Shown here one piece after another: positions 36,261 to 48,300 of a DNA stretch of 64,000 bases. Source of the stretch: Inonotus obliquus (Eukaryota; Basidiomycota; Agaricomycetes; Hymenochaetales; Hymenochaetaceae); assembly GCA_032164295.1 (NCBI GenBank), contig JAJHTX010000002.1, positions 3,844,001 to 3,908,000 on the forward strand, in the 5' to 3' direction. Below the pieces are notes generated by a model that saw only the letters and a program-made list of their open reading frames with translations, was not told the DNA's origin and made no database searches. Numbering within the stretch: position 1 is the stretch's first letter; each line of letters starts with the position of its first letter. Made by a program: the position numbers and the translations under genes.

Positions 36261-36933
36261 CTAAACTTCAGTTGTCCTCCTTCGGACTTGCTCAGTTCGG
36301 ACCTCGAGGTTTGCTTTGGCCTCTTGCAATGTTATCGCATTCGCGTCCGAGAAAACAAGAGGACATGATGGTAGTGTGCAATGTAATATTGTCTCATTCT
36401 CCGGATAAAATGGTCCCGTCTTTCCTTTCGGACTTCCTGACCTGACGGTCTTTGTTCCTAATTTTGGCACATTGATGATACCATAAACTAGCGCGGCGGG
36501 CATCTGTCCGTAAATCGAGTCATTCAAGACACTCTTGTTTTTTCGTTCTGATTACTTGAAATTCAAAGGCTTTAGATCATCCAAGACCGTCGACACCGAG
36601 GCATGACTAATCCCTTGTAATCCCGTGTTACAGTTGAAAAGGATAGCTGCTGTCGAAATTTCTAATCGGTAAATTGGTGGTCACCACATGGAGACAAAGG
36701 GTAAGGAAAAGTCTCACAGTTAGGTTCCTGGCTGCGTCGTGTACGAAGCCGATTCGGACGCCCTTGATGACCGCTGACCAACAGATTGGCTGAATAAAAG
36801 GGGATCTATCAGGGACCCTCTGTCGAACACAGAGAGCAAACGCGACATCCTGTCGATGACCGTAGCCCCGTCGTACACTGAAGGAAACCATCGCACCCGA
36901 GCCATTTCGACCGTGCGGAGCCAAGGCCAACAT
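36261..36933 (-). CDS. Candidate small gene, unrecognised
   Basis: Three open segments can be joined: MLALAPHGRNGSGAMVSFSV and SPFIQPICWSAVIKGVRIGF; then ISTAAILFNCNTGLQGISHA and SVSTVLDDLKPLNFK (about 36555-36650); then QMPAALVYGIINVPKLGTKT to RTEQVRRRTTEV with TAG at 36261. Splice sites between them are plausible but not checked. The start (NGSGAMVSFSV) recalls NEKSGSGSMVSVSV of the neighbouring DUF7330-like protein, so this may be a diverged relative. Function unknown. Confidence 0.35.
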
Positions 36934-37446
36934 AAGGGAAAGAAAAACGCTGTTGAAGTTCCGATTATAGTTTCAAATCCATCGAGCAGATATATATGCA
37001 TACAGGTAGCTGGGAAGATGGCCTACTTAGGGTCTCCGAGTCATTAGGGCTGTTGCATGTCGAACAAGATCGCTGACAAATTATTTCCACCTTGATTTTG
37101 CATGTGCATGCATGCGCTCGAGCACAGAGCTGCCTCGTCCAGTCGCACTCATAGCAAGTTGCTGCGAAATCCCCCAGCTGAAGATACTTAGTCTAAGTCA
37201 AGGTTGAAGGCAGGAACACCGCTTGGCTCGTGACAGACGCGTATCACGTGCGTACTAACACTCCGGTGGCTGTGTTAAATTTCATTGTGCGGTGTTTGAA
37301 ACTCCGACTGTGGTCCTTCATATGTCCATTCCAAAGCCACTGTTCGACTCTCAACACGACCGCCATCATAGCTTCTATATCCTACTCCGTAACATTTCTC
37401 TCCGACGGCGACCTTTCATCCACTATAATCATCCAATTCAAAATAG
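36934..37446. other. Intergenic, divergent promoters
   Basis: It lies between a minus-strand and a plus-strand gene. No gene or RNA recognised. Confidence 0.5.
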
Positions 37447-39498
37447 ATGGCGGTCAAACAGGGAGATCCTCTGAGCCACCTGCAAACGGAGTTGCAAAAT
37501 GACGCGAACATTCCTGAGCCATCGCCATCGCCATCCACGTCCAGCTCGCGACAGCTATCGGACGCGGATGATGTGGACGACAGGTTCCCGCTCTTCAATA
37601 AATACAGGCTGGAACACAGCATAACGAGCGAGCTGAAGGCCATTTTCGAATCGGAAGCGTTCTGTGATCTTCAGACGTTCTGTGACAAGTTGGTGCCTAT
37701 TACTCGAGTCGTCGTAGATCGAGAAGCGGAAGCGAAAGAGCGACCGCCTTTTCATTACAAGGTCTCCCTCATGACCATCCGTCACTTCATCGATAAGCAT
37801 CAATCTTTGCACGAAGAGGGCCACCAAAACGTTTTCGACATCCTCTTTCAAGCCTCTTTGGCACCCTCAGACGACGAATTAGTGTTGGTTCCGTACGCAT
37901 TGGCGAATTTGTTCGTGCTCGCCGGACCGCTCTTGTTCGCAAGGCCCAAGGCACTCAAGCTTCTCGATCGCGCCTTCAACTCCATTCCAAATCTACGATC
38001 AGATAAACTAGACAAGATAAAGTTCCTCACATCACGGTGCCTTGTCTGGTCATTTTCGCGCATTGTCGATTGGGGTGTTATCGCTTCCTCTTTGTGGTCA
38101 CAAGCGTTGCAGATCTTAGCATCACACCTCTCTATGGATGACATGCCGCCGCTAGTGTCTCTAGCTATTAGTAGCCATTGTCCAGCAGAGTCCAGTGGTA
38201 GTGAATTTCAAGGAGCCAGACTAGCCGCGGTGCTAGCTTACGATCTCATAACGCGCCGCAAGGATGAGAGCTTCCGATCGCTCGGATTCAAGCTCCTTCA
38301 ACAACTGCTGTTCTTCGGACCGGAGGGATTGCCAGCTGTCTCCAACGAAGCGTTTACTCTTGGAAATTTCTCCAAGATAGACAGCATCATCAACGATGTG
38401 GAATATATACCTCATGAGGGACCTCAAAGCCGCGCGATTAGATGGGATCTCACAACGGACGAAATCGAATCCGCTTGGGATTTCTTAGCGTCTGCGTGGC
38501 ACCAATTTGTACGCGAAGAGGTCCAACGTGCATGTCAAAGTCTGCAACCTGAGGATACTATAGAGCTAACGGTTTGTCGTTTCTCTGATCTCCCAAGCCA
38601 CAGTTTGACTAAATCTTTGTTCTCTCCCAGTATGAAACTACCGAGATGTGGCGTATGCTTCTGCATACTTCCGGGAAGGATAAATCTGCAGTTGAACCCA
38701 TCTGCGACGCCCATGTCAAGATCGTCCTCAATCCTCCAAAATTGGAGAACAGAACGAGCGTACCACTTCTCCATTCAATACAAGCCACGAAACAACTGTG
38801 GCTTGTTACAATGAATGAACTAAAGTTCTCCTTACGTGGCGATGTAGCTGAGATGATTCTCCGAAAACTCTTGGAAAGACGCGATTTCTATGAGGATTTT
38901 AAAGGGAGAGCGATGGTCGCATGGTTCAATCTCATCGAGGAACTCGTGTATTGCGACCCGCATCGAGCATTGCTTGCAATATCGGTGGTCAGGGTTCGCA
39001 GTGACGACAGGATCCTCATGCAGCAGAGGATTTGGTGCGACATGATGCACTTCATTGTCGTCGCTGATGTTAGGCAGAGAGGCATAAAAACCTATTTCAG
39101 CATTAGCGAACTCGTCGAGTTCCTGAAATATCCGTATACGTGCGTGCCACTATGTCTGATACCTCCGTATGTGCGCTAATGTCCTCAATAGATTGCGCTT
39201 CGACATGAGTGATGAGTACGTCTGTTTACTCTGGGACACTCTCCTTGAGAGGGCCCTCAATATCGCCCAAGAACGCAGGAAATCTGCGCTGGTCCTTAAT
39301 CTAATGGTGAACATAGAAGAAAGCAAGAGATCCACGTTGGTCCGTAGGTTAATAGCGAAATCATCTCGATTATTCGGAGTAGATGTCGAAGAAGCAGGGG
39401 CCATAGCACGTGTGGCGGAGGCGGAAAACTTCGTGGAACTCAACGATCGCACAAGGAGATCGAGTTTTAGGTTCGGCCAGAGGGGACGCCAATTTTGA
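37447..39498 (+). CDS. Large helical protein, unknown function
   Basis: MAVKQGDPLSHLQTELQNDA starts a Ser/Asp-rich tail of about 45 residues. A long alpha-helical region follows, e.g. DRFPLFNKYRLEHSITSELK, MTIRHFIDKHQSLHEEGHQN, LVPYALANLFVLAGPLLFAR and AWDFLASAWHQFVREEVQRA. After an intron at about 38572-38631 the frame gives MWRMLLHTSGKDKSAVEPIC and LLHSIQATKQLWLVTMNELK. A second intron near 39137-39190 leads to RLRFDMSDEYVCLLWDTLLE and the end RSSFRFGQRGRQF (TGA 39496-39498). The total is about 640 residues, read as an armadillo/HEAT-like helical protein without signal peptide or membrane span. No family was recognised. Length, frame conservation and splice sites support a real gene. Confidence 0.65.
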
Positions 39499-40618
39499 AC
39501 GAATCTAAAAGTTAAGTAAATTGTATCTTTATATGCTATGTATCTTGCAAGCACAGGCACCCTTATGACGATGTCACCTAATTACTGTTTATGTATGCCT
39601 ATAAGTAGCTATCTTCGCTGTCTAAACGTACTATAGCGTTAATGTATTAATAATAAAAAAGTTCAATCGTGTATAATCTGGACGGTCAAGATACATTGCA
39701 GTGCCGACCTTCTTCATTTCGGTGACGATACCTTATACAGTAAAACAAGATTCGGACCATGCAAGTGACTCGGCGTTATAGGATCGGTTGCTGGCAGCCG
39801 CATCCGTGCACACCGAGGCGTCAGAGGCTGTACAGTACCAAATATCTTTTCATAACTGAGGTTAAAATAAAGTAGAGGGAGCAACTGCTGCCGAAGAATC
39901 TGGCTGTTCGACGGCGAGCTCGTTGCTACCTGTGAATATCAAAGCAGCGTCTGGTATTCAGTGTACTCTCTGATCAATGTAGTAATTTGTGATCCCCCCT
40001 GCATCGTGAGAGTAACATAGGCTGTTATGCAATCCTGCAAGGCCGAAGACCATACCTATGACAAGTCAAGTATCGTTGATTCAAGAGAAAGCCGTAATAC
40101 CATAGTCCGTCTGCACTATCCGGGCGAGTGATCAACCGGATTAAATGAGCTCGACCACAACAGATGCACTCGATACGAATATTATGCACAATACTATAAT
40201 TCCCGATACTACCCATCTCTGGCTCAGCCGTCTTGTTCGCCTACAAACGAGTTATTAGGCCACAAGATTGACTTCAAAGTAGGCCGTAAAGCCCGTAGGA
40301 GAGGTTTATTCATGAAGGCAGAGTGCCTTTTCAGCACCCCGAAGACGCCCTACATCGATCCGAGTCGACGGGTGAAGCGTGGAAGGCATAATCGACATGT
40401 AAGCCACGTTGAGCTTTCAATTGACTCGTTTGTGGCTGGGAGGTGCAATCTCACATGATGCGTGAGCGCACACCTTTTAAACCTCCAGATGTCGTGCTTG
40501 TTGCTCACTCGTCTCTACCTCCCACCAAGCACTTTCCTCTTCCCATATCCAATTTATCTGAGGACCTCCATCTCCCCCTTTCTCTCACCCACACAACCCA
40601 TCTTGGAAACCTTTCCCT
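39499..40618. other. Intergenic, no gene supported
   Basis: AT-rich 3' flank up to about 39665. The rest has only short open frames. A CT-rich tract (about 40510-40617) precedes the next ATG and looks like a fungal promoter pyrimidine block. Confidence 0.5.
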
Positions 40619-41223
40619 ATGTCTTCGATAGAGATGATATCCCCGGATCCGATACCCGGGCAAGGAATAGGTAAGAGGAGCGCCATTCATAGAACAATTG
40701 GAGAGATCTAATGCGTACTCATCTTTACAGGCGACCTTCCCAGCTCCGCAGCAATTCAAGCACAGACTTGGTGCGACATCGTCCGCTCCATCGCGCTGCC
40801 CGAGATTGAGTCCGGGGCTGAAAATTGTCGCCTCGATCCTGAGGCCATCGCCTCTCTACTTTTATTTCCTTACCAGTAAGGATGTTTAGCCCTGTCCAAC
40901 ACAAACGATCTCACCTTATGAATAGATCGGATATGGATCTTAGCGAGGCATACAGAATGTGGGATCGGTTGCTTATAGCCGCTTCCACTCACGATGGGGT
41001 ATCAGAGCTCCTCCCATCCGTCCTGCAACAAATTCAAAACTTGTTGAAGGACGAGATCGAGGGTCAACAAGTAGGGGAGGCCACTCCTGACGCGGAGTGT
41101 GATCATGCTGTTGGTGAATCTGACCTCCCAACAGCGAACTCGTTGCTGTTAGTAAACAGCAATGCATCGACTGGCGACCCAGAAAGAACAAAGCAGTTTA
41201 CTAATGCAGGGCAGGTACTGTAA
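40619..41223 (+). CDS. Small protein of unknown function (about 155 residues)
   Basis: The ATG at 40619-40621 follows a CT-rich leader. Three exons join in frame: MSSIEMISPDPIPGQGIG (intron about 40671-40732), DLPSSAAIQAQTWCDIVRSI and LPEIESGAENCRLDPEAIAS (intron about 40879-40924), then SDMDLSEAYRMWDRLLIAAS to FTNAGQVL with TAA at 41221-41223. The product is acidic, with a helical segment SELLPSVLQQIQNLLKDEIE. No homologue was recognised. Matching splice phases support it. Confidence 0.5.
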
Positions 41224-42507
41224 CCGAAGTAATATCATGGAAGCCCTTGTAACTACAATAAGGTCATAGATAGATAAGCAGGGCTTGAGGATTTGTACGC
41301 AGTGCTGCCAGGAATCGGAATCGCAGAGAATTCGTGAAAGTCGTCACAGCATTGGTCGGTGGCTCAAATGAACCTCATCAGTTCCTTATCAAGCAGACTT
41401 TTGCTTGTGCGAAGTATTTGCCGTAACAAGAGAAACATCTTACATAATAAGCAACAAATTGGTGGAACCATGAGGCAGCGACGAAAGCACTAGGATATTC
41501 TGATACAGAGCACAGGTTACAGTGCTACCCATAAATAATACATATGTACATGTCATGCCATCCGAGAAATAAACACAACCGATCCAGTCAGGCCCAGCCG
41601 GATGCCAAAAGCACATAATTACCAAAAGACTCAAAGAGTGCCATCTTCTGAATGGAAAGAGTTCTTTCTGTACATACGTTGACTATTTTTCAACGTCGTA
41701 TCGCATGAAACGGAGATTACGAGAACAATATTAATGAGTTCAGTGTAATTCGGAAGGCATGCCAGCGAAGTGGAGAAATATCAGTCATTTCTTGTTATAC
41801 CTATTCTCCCGAGGGAGTCCTCCAATTGGAGATGATTCATTCTTCCTTAGATAATGTTCAGAACGTTAAAGAGAGTGCACCATCACGAGAGTAACCCACC
41901 TGTAAGCTTTGCCCAAGTCAGCCATATGAATGTGATGTCGCCGACTCACGAGCGTTGCTGTCGAAACACTCAGAATGTGATGAATCAACACACCTGTATC
42001 CTCCACCTAAATCAGCTACGAGTTGACGAAGCCCAGGATATGTTGCCGTTACGGCTCCGAACGAGACATCCAGTAGTGAGATAGAATGAATACATAGGTC
42101 CATAGTTGCCGGCACGGAATTTTTCTTGAAGTCAGAGAGTTCCTCGAGGAAATCTGATGAAGGCGTATGGATACATAGAGGCTTAGAACCTTGCATCGTA
42201 GTCGACACGATGAGGAAGAGATGCTGAGCCCTTCGGTGAGATAGCACGGGTCCTTTTTATAGAGCTTATACCACTGCAGATGCGGTTGCATTGCCTCAAA
42301 GACATGGATAACGCAAGCAAATATCTAGTGCTTGATTGATCCGGAAAGAAAACCGCGGGAATTTCAGATTGGCTCCCCATGCAAGTAGTTAGAGTACAAT
42401 GCGTTAGTGGGCGGTGGATGGAAGTTAGAACTCAAGTTTAAGGTGCGTGGGAAAAACGATTACAAAGTTCGAAATTACCACAATATTGCAATTTGGCCCA
42501 GACCACA
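41224..42507. other. Intergenic, no gene supported
   Basis: Open frames on the minus strand (e.g. 41918-42247) have no recognisable domain and no partner exons. PRP38 promoter lies at the right end. Confidence 0.4.
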
Positions 42508-43561
42508 ATGGCGAATACAACGGTTCGCGGTGCAGTCGCTATCCACGGCCAGAATCCTCAGGTACGTGTACACCATCTACCGAGCAGAAACATCCAGGAA
42601 CTAAGAACAGCTAGTTTCTAGTTGAAACTGTCATTAGGAACCGCATCTACGAGTCATTATACTGGAAGGAGAAATGCTTCGCACTCACCGGTTCGTACTA
42701 TTGAGTATCATTGAGTTTGAATGAGCCACATCTATTTCCTCTCCTCAGCTGCCACTCTTATCGACCGTGCTATCGAGCTGAATGCCGTAGGCGGTGTACA
42801 TGGGAACATTGTGCCAACAGATTTCATATGCTTGCTCTTGAAGCTTCTACAAATCCAACCGGAGAAGGAGATACTGGTTGAGTACTTACAGGCGGACGAA
42901 TTCAAGTACGTGGACTGCTTGTGACTGTAACCGAGACGCGGGTGCTCACAACCTTCTAAATTCATTTCATAGGTATTTGAGGGCGTTGGCCGCAATGTAC
43001 ATCCGAATGACGTTCCGAGCCGCAGAGGTGTATGAAATCCTCGAGCCTCTCTTAAAGGACTATAGGAAAATACGATTGCGAAACATGGGCGGATACTCTC
43101 TCACGTACATGGATGAGTTTGTCGACAACCTCCTTCACGAGGAGCGTGTATGTGATATCATTCTCCCGCGGTTGCAGAAACGGGAAGTGCTAGAAGAGAA
43201 CCGTGAACTTGGGCCAAGGAAAAGTCTACTGTTGGACGCTATGGAGGGTAGGAGTGACCGAGGGCGAAGTAAAAGTCGAAGTCAGAGCCGCTCTGGAAGT
43301 GACAGGTCGAGGTCAGGTGGAAGTCGCAGTCGCAGTCTGGAAAGAAGTGATGGCAGTCGAACTCCAAGTAGAGGTCGCAGTGCGTCAGTTTCAGACGCTG
43401 GATCACGCTATGTGTCACGGAGTCCCTCGCGCTCCCGTTCACGGTTGGGTTCTCGTCTCGTCTCCCGTAGTCCTTCACGTTCGCCGGTACGATCCCGCTC
43501 TCGCTCACCCTACCGTTCACCACAGGGTAGCATCTCACCGGACCGGATGGATGCAGATTAA
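42508..43561 (+). CDS. PRP38: Pre-mRNA splicing factor Prp38 with RS tail
   Basis: The ATG at 42508 gives MANTTVRGAVAIHGQNPQ. After an intron (acceptor CAGCTAG just before 42615) it reads FLVETVIRNRIYESLYWKEK, then AATLIDRAIELNAVGGVHGN and FICLLLKLLQIQPEKEILVE. After another intron it reads YLRALAAMYIRMTFRAAEVY, LLKDYRKIRLRNMGGYSLTY, MDEFVDNLLHEERVCDIILP. This is the complete Prp38 domain, a U4/U6.U5 tri-snRNP component needed for spliceosome activation. The C-terminus from about residue 200 is an Arg-Ser repeat region (RSRSGGSRSRS, RSPSRSPVRSRSRSPYRS), as in animal and many fungal homologues but not in yeast. It ends RMDAD, TAA 43559-43561. Confidence 0.92.
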
Positions 43562-43663
43562 CTCACCCGTGATGTTTGAAATTACAACGTTTCTTACATA
43601 GCGCAGTAGGTGCATTTTGCACGGATGTATTAAAAGTACTTCTACTCGTGTTACTGAACGTAT

Positions 43664-44655
43664 CTATGACTGAGGACGGCGGGGTTTTTCGAACTCCTCC
43701 GTCTTGTATCTACTTAATTGCCCTGCAATAGCCTTCCACCTGTCATTTACCAAAGGATTCTTCGAAAGAGCAGTAGATGATAGGTACCCTCGGTTGCGCC
43801 AGTTCATGTACCAGTCTGTATTGGAAACATGAGCCATAAGGTAGTGAATGAGAATGGTGAACGTACAAATGTCCTCCCTGCGTGTTGGTGCAGCATCCAA
43901 TCGGTCCGTCCTGCCCTTGACGCAATCACGCAGAGACAGCGCATTGTAATATTTGCAAAATACGGAACCACCGAGTTTCTCAACAGCTTTGATGGCAGAT
44001 TGCGATGCACGGGAAGCTACGATGTGTACTGGCGTTTTCAAATGTTCTGCCCCCTGGAGATGAGAGATGTATCAACTTTTCTCTGCATAGCTCTCGAAGA
44101 ACAAAAGACGTACGTCTCCAAGAATCTTTACGCCGTCATGCACATTGTGAATACATCCACTTAAGAGGAGCTCTCGGGCGGTAATGGGTTTCTCAGGCGA
44201 CGAGACAATTCGCCCCTCGTCAATCCAATGCTGCAATCTATCAAGATTTATTGGGGCCCAAGATTTTCCTTGCCTAACATCCGGATAAGGGCAGAGGAAA
44301 GATCAAGAGTCAATGTCGTCGAGACTGCGATAAAAATCCCAAAGAATACGACATACGCGTTTGTAAATCCCTTCTTAGGGAACCTTTTCAAGATAGTTGT
44401 CTGTCCACCCTCAAACCCCAGCCTCGGCTTCCCATTTCCAGCGCGTGCTTTCTGCCCTTTGTTTCCTTTGCCAGATGTACCTCCACGTTTAGACCCATCA
44501 CCGCGACCAACGCGTTTTTGCTGTCAGTGAGAAATTAGATGAAGCACGGTTTCATTCTCTATGTGATGACCCACATTCTTCTGTGAGTGGTGTGCAGGTG
44601 CAAGGTTGAACAAGTGAATGCGACTAGCGGTCGCTCTGAAGCGCGGCAATGCCAT
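43664..44655 (-). CDS. MRPL10: Mitochondrial large-subunit ribosomal protein uL15m
   Basis: The ATG at 44655 gives a basic N-terminus [20 protein letters not shown], consistent with a mitochondrial presequence. The next exon reads [20 protein letters not shown] and [20 protein letters not shown], the conserved glycine-rich uL15 signature, then [14 protein letters not shown]. Following exons give [40 protein letters not shown], then [20 protein letters not shown] and VEKLGGSV. The last exon reads [20 protein letters not shown] to PRRPQS (TAG 43664-43666). The C-terminal extension beyond bacterial L15 is typical of mitochondrial versions. Four introns are inferred. It converges with PRP38, about 100 bp apart. 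Confidence 0.88.
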
Positions 44656-45054
44656 GTTGGAATGTGAGAGTGAGAAATGACCAGACGGTTGATGCGATCG
44701 ACGAGGGTTACATAACGAACAGATCGTCGTTCTATCATCTTTCGAGTACTCCTGTAGTCTGTAGAAAAATCACGAACTATATAATGCATATTTCTCCATA
44801 GTGGTAATTTGATTAAGTCTCCAGGGTATGCATATACAGTTAATTACTCTATTTCGTGCTGTTTTTTTGTACAATTTTAACTTCTTGCGGAAGTTTTTCA
44901 TCACAATACAGTTTCGAAATAGTGGGCAAACCTATATGAATTTTCAGAACGTAAATTGACTCTGCTATGGAGAGGAAAGGCAGTAAAAGAGAACACAAAG
45001 AAATGCTGAGTTGTACTTTAATAATTGATGCCAATAAAACAAGTTGCAAAAGTT
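44656..45054. other. Intergenic, AT-rich
   Basis: Promoter side of MRPL10 and the 3' flank of the tRNA gene. No gene recognised. Confidence 0.5.
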
Positions 45055-45137
45055 TTCCCACTAGCCGACTTGAACGACTGACCTCATCATTTCGATACTT
45101 GTACGAGTGACGCGCTCTACCACTGAGCTAAGCAGGA
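45055..45137 (-). tRNA. tRNA-Thr(CGT) with an 11-nt intron
   Basis: On the minus strand all cloverleaf parts can be paired. The acceptor stem is TCCTGCT with AGTGGGA (seven pairs, two of them G-U). The D arm is GCTC-AGTGGTA-GAGC. The anticodon stem is CGTCA with TGATG, and the T arm is AGTCG-TTCAAGT-CGGCT. The anticodon loop is CTCGTA...A, giving anticodon CGT (reads ACG, threonine), with an 11-nt intron directly after position 37, the normal place. A run of TTTT follows a few bases after the 3' end (pol III stop). Confidence 0.85.
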
Positions 45138-45333
45138 TTTATAAAAATGACTTATTATAATTATACATCCTGTGTAATCTCAGAATTCCTGGATTGATCT
45201 GACCTTGCTGACTATAGCTTGGTCCAAGATAGAAACTGAGTCTCAATGTTTTGGTGCATTCTTGCTGATCTTTTACTCCCGCCGTCTCGTTGCAGTACAT
45301 GATAAGATACGCAAATCAACGTCTGGTGTATCG

Positions 45334-48300
45334 ATGCTGGTGACCGCACGTCGTACGACAACGACAGGATGCCATGGAGGGTCGGGAAGGTCTTTGCATA
45401 TTTCTGGTGTTCGACGTGCACTGAAGCAGCTCGAGAGGCGGCCGCAGACGCGAACAGAGCCGTTCGTCAGGAAGCAAATCGATAAATCCACGAAAAAGAA
45501 GGCAGCAGAGGTTGAAACGCTCCAGGAAGCCGAGGAGATATGTTCGTCACATTTTCTTTATCTATCTGTCACTCCTTTAAAAGCAGCCCCCCCTCGTGTA
45601 GCAAAACGTAATGAAGTTGGAGTTCAGCTTCTTTCACGGAGATTGCACTCTCAGATATTCAAAGAGGTGACTTTCCCCCCACCGGACAGGAGATATATCA
45701 ATTTAGCTCGTGAACATCTTGAATCGCATGGTCTCGATCCAACACAAGGCTCTGTACTTCCGAACACCAGCTTCACGCTTCCGACGCTTCAGGGTAACTC
45801 TATCGACGAGCACTTCCATCGAATAGGCAAGGCGGCTGCACAACCTTGGCTTGATCTCGCGAACTGTTTTGTAGAGACTGACACACCGCCGAAACCCGAT
45901 TTTTGGCACATTCACTCGGGATGGACAAAGTACCACCATCAAGATGACGGATCTAGCTACTACGAACCAGTATCAGCACCCGACGAAGAGATACTTTCTT
46001 TCGATGTAGAGACGATGCCGAGTCAGCATCAATACGCGGTAATGGCGTGCGCCGTGTCCCCAACGCATTGGTACTCCTGGATATCACCTTGGCTTCTTGG
46101 TGAAACGGACGACCCGCGTCAGCTTATACCTCTTGGCGATCGGAATGTCCACCGGATTGTCGTAGGTCATAATGTATCGTACGACCGCGCTAGGATACTC
46201 GAGGAGTATCATCTCAAAGGTACCAACACGCGCTTTATTGACACCATGTCGCTTCATGTCGCTGTCAAGGGTATTTCGTCCCATCAACGACCAGCATGGA
46301 TGAAATATCGAAAGTCGAAGAAGGAGGAGAAAGAACGAAAGGAAGAAGCGGCAGAGGCAGCAAAGGATCTCCTTCGTGTGACACAGGAGAAAGAACTGGC
46401 GGAGTTGGATGCTGCGAAACGCGCGGAGCTACGACGTCTCCATCAGGAGATTGAAGAAAGCTTGCCTCAACTCCTCGTGGATGATTCTGACTCTGCTAAC
46501 GCCGAGACTTCGCAAAAGCGCTGGGAGGATATCACCTCCGCCAACTCACTTGCGGACGTGGCCAAGTTGCACTGCGGTATCGAGGTAGACAAGGAAATCC
46601 GGAACGACTTCATGACACATTCGCGAGAAGAGGTCGTCGAAGGTCTTCATGACTATCTAGATTACTGCGCGTCCGATGTGGGAGTAACGCACGCGGTCTA
46701 CAAGAAGGTCTTTCCGGATTTCTTACGTGCGTGCCCTAGTCCCGTCTCTTTTGCGGGAGTGATGGCTATGGGTTCGAGCTTTCTTACTGTCAACGAGCAA
46801 TGGGAGCAATATCTACAGAATGCCGAGGCAGTTTACAGAGAATTAAACGAGAAAATCAAGAAACGCCTCACCTCCATCGCAGAGCAAGTACGTGAATTAG
46901 TGCGCGGCGATCGTTGGGTTGGAGACGTTTGGCTCAGCCAGCTAGACTGGACACCAAAGGTCGCTGGAAAATCGCGGGGCATCGACGCGCCACCCAAATT
47001 GAAGGTAGGCATGTATCAGAATCCTTAATTCAACGTGACACTAATTGATAGTACAGGCGAAATCAAAGTCAAGTAAGAACTCAACAGGACAGCCTGCTTG
47101 GTTCATGGCTCTATCCAAATGGGGACCATTCAGCAACTCTGTCAAGAACAATGTTCTTCCTTTCCTCCTTCGTTTCGCCTACGATGGCCAACCACTTTCT
47201 TACTCGTCTAAAAACGGGTGGACGTATGTGGATGGGACTGGCAAAATCCGTCTACCAAATGATCGCAGCGCTCCAGTGCACACTATTATGGGAAAGACAG
47301 TTGGACTCAAAAATTTGGCAAGCGGGAGGTTGACGTGCGTGGACGTGGAATTGGCGAAGGCTATCGCTGGTGGCGAAGAAAGCGACGTTCTGAGTAAAAA
47401 AATCGAGAAGTTGGCAGCAGACGTTCTCGCAAACAGAAACGAGCTTACCATGGATCCATGGATAAGTCAGCTCAATTGGACTGGGTCGGAGCGAACGGAT
47501 GTAATGGCGGAGGAAGCACCCAAACCCGTACTCTGGCCCAAATGGTACTGGGAGCTAGCAAAGCCGAAGAAAGACGCGCCTCCAGGAACGCTCGACTTGA
47601 CTATACGCAGCCGCTTAGCTCCTTTGCTCCTACGACTCAGCTGGGCAGGCTGGCCACTTTTCCACTCTCGTCAGCATGGTTGGATATTTCGAGTCAGTCC
47701 CGATGCCAAGTATGAAACTCGTTCAAAGGCCCTGAGTTTCTATGACCCCGCGGATGCAACCCTTCAGGAGGCAGTGTTACGCGATGGTTATTCGTTTTAC
47801 AAGCTACCGCATAAGGATGGCGAATCGGCGAATGTTGGTAGCCCATTTGGGAAGACCTTCATGAAGTACGCGCAGGATGGGACTCTCACAAGTCCTGGGG
47901 ACGACACTAGAGACGCACTTGATATGAACGCTCAGTGCAGTTATTGGATCAGTTCGCGCGATCGAATTCAAAATCAAATGGTGGTCTGGAACGGAGAGAA
48001 GACTAATCTTGGCGCGATCGAAAAAAAGTCGGTATCCGTGTCTAGACCTAGTGGGAAAGTGGGAATGATTATTCCTCAGGTCATCACGATGGGGGCCGTC
48101 ACGCGCCGAGCCATTGAGAAGACTTGGCTAACTGCAAGTAACGCAAAAAAGAACCGTGTCGGATCCGAATTAAAAGCTATGGTCCAGGCACCGCCTGGAT
48201 ACGCTATCGTTGGTGCGGATGTGGACTCAGAGGAACTTTGGATATCCAGTGCTATGGGTGACGCCCAGTTTGGACTTCACGGTGCTACAGCTATTGGCTG

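Noticed and set aside
41918..42247. 109-codon minus-strand frame upstream of PRP38
   Set aside because: It has protein-like stretches but no recognised family and no partner exons; left as intergenic.
43203..43601. 132-codon plus-strand frame overlapping PRP38
   Set aside because: It is the alternate frame of the RS-repeat region, where repeats keep all frames open.
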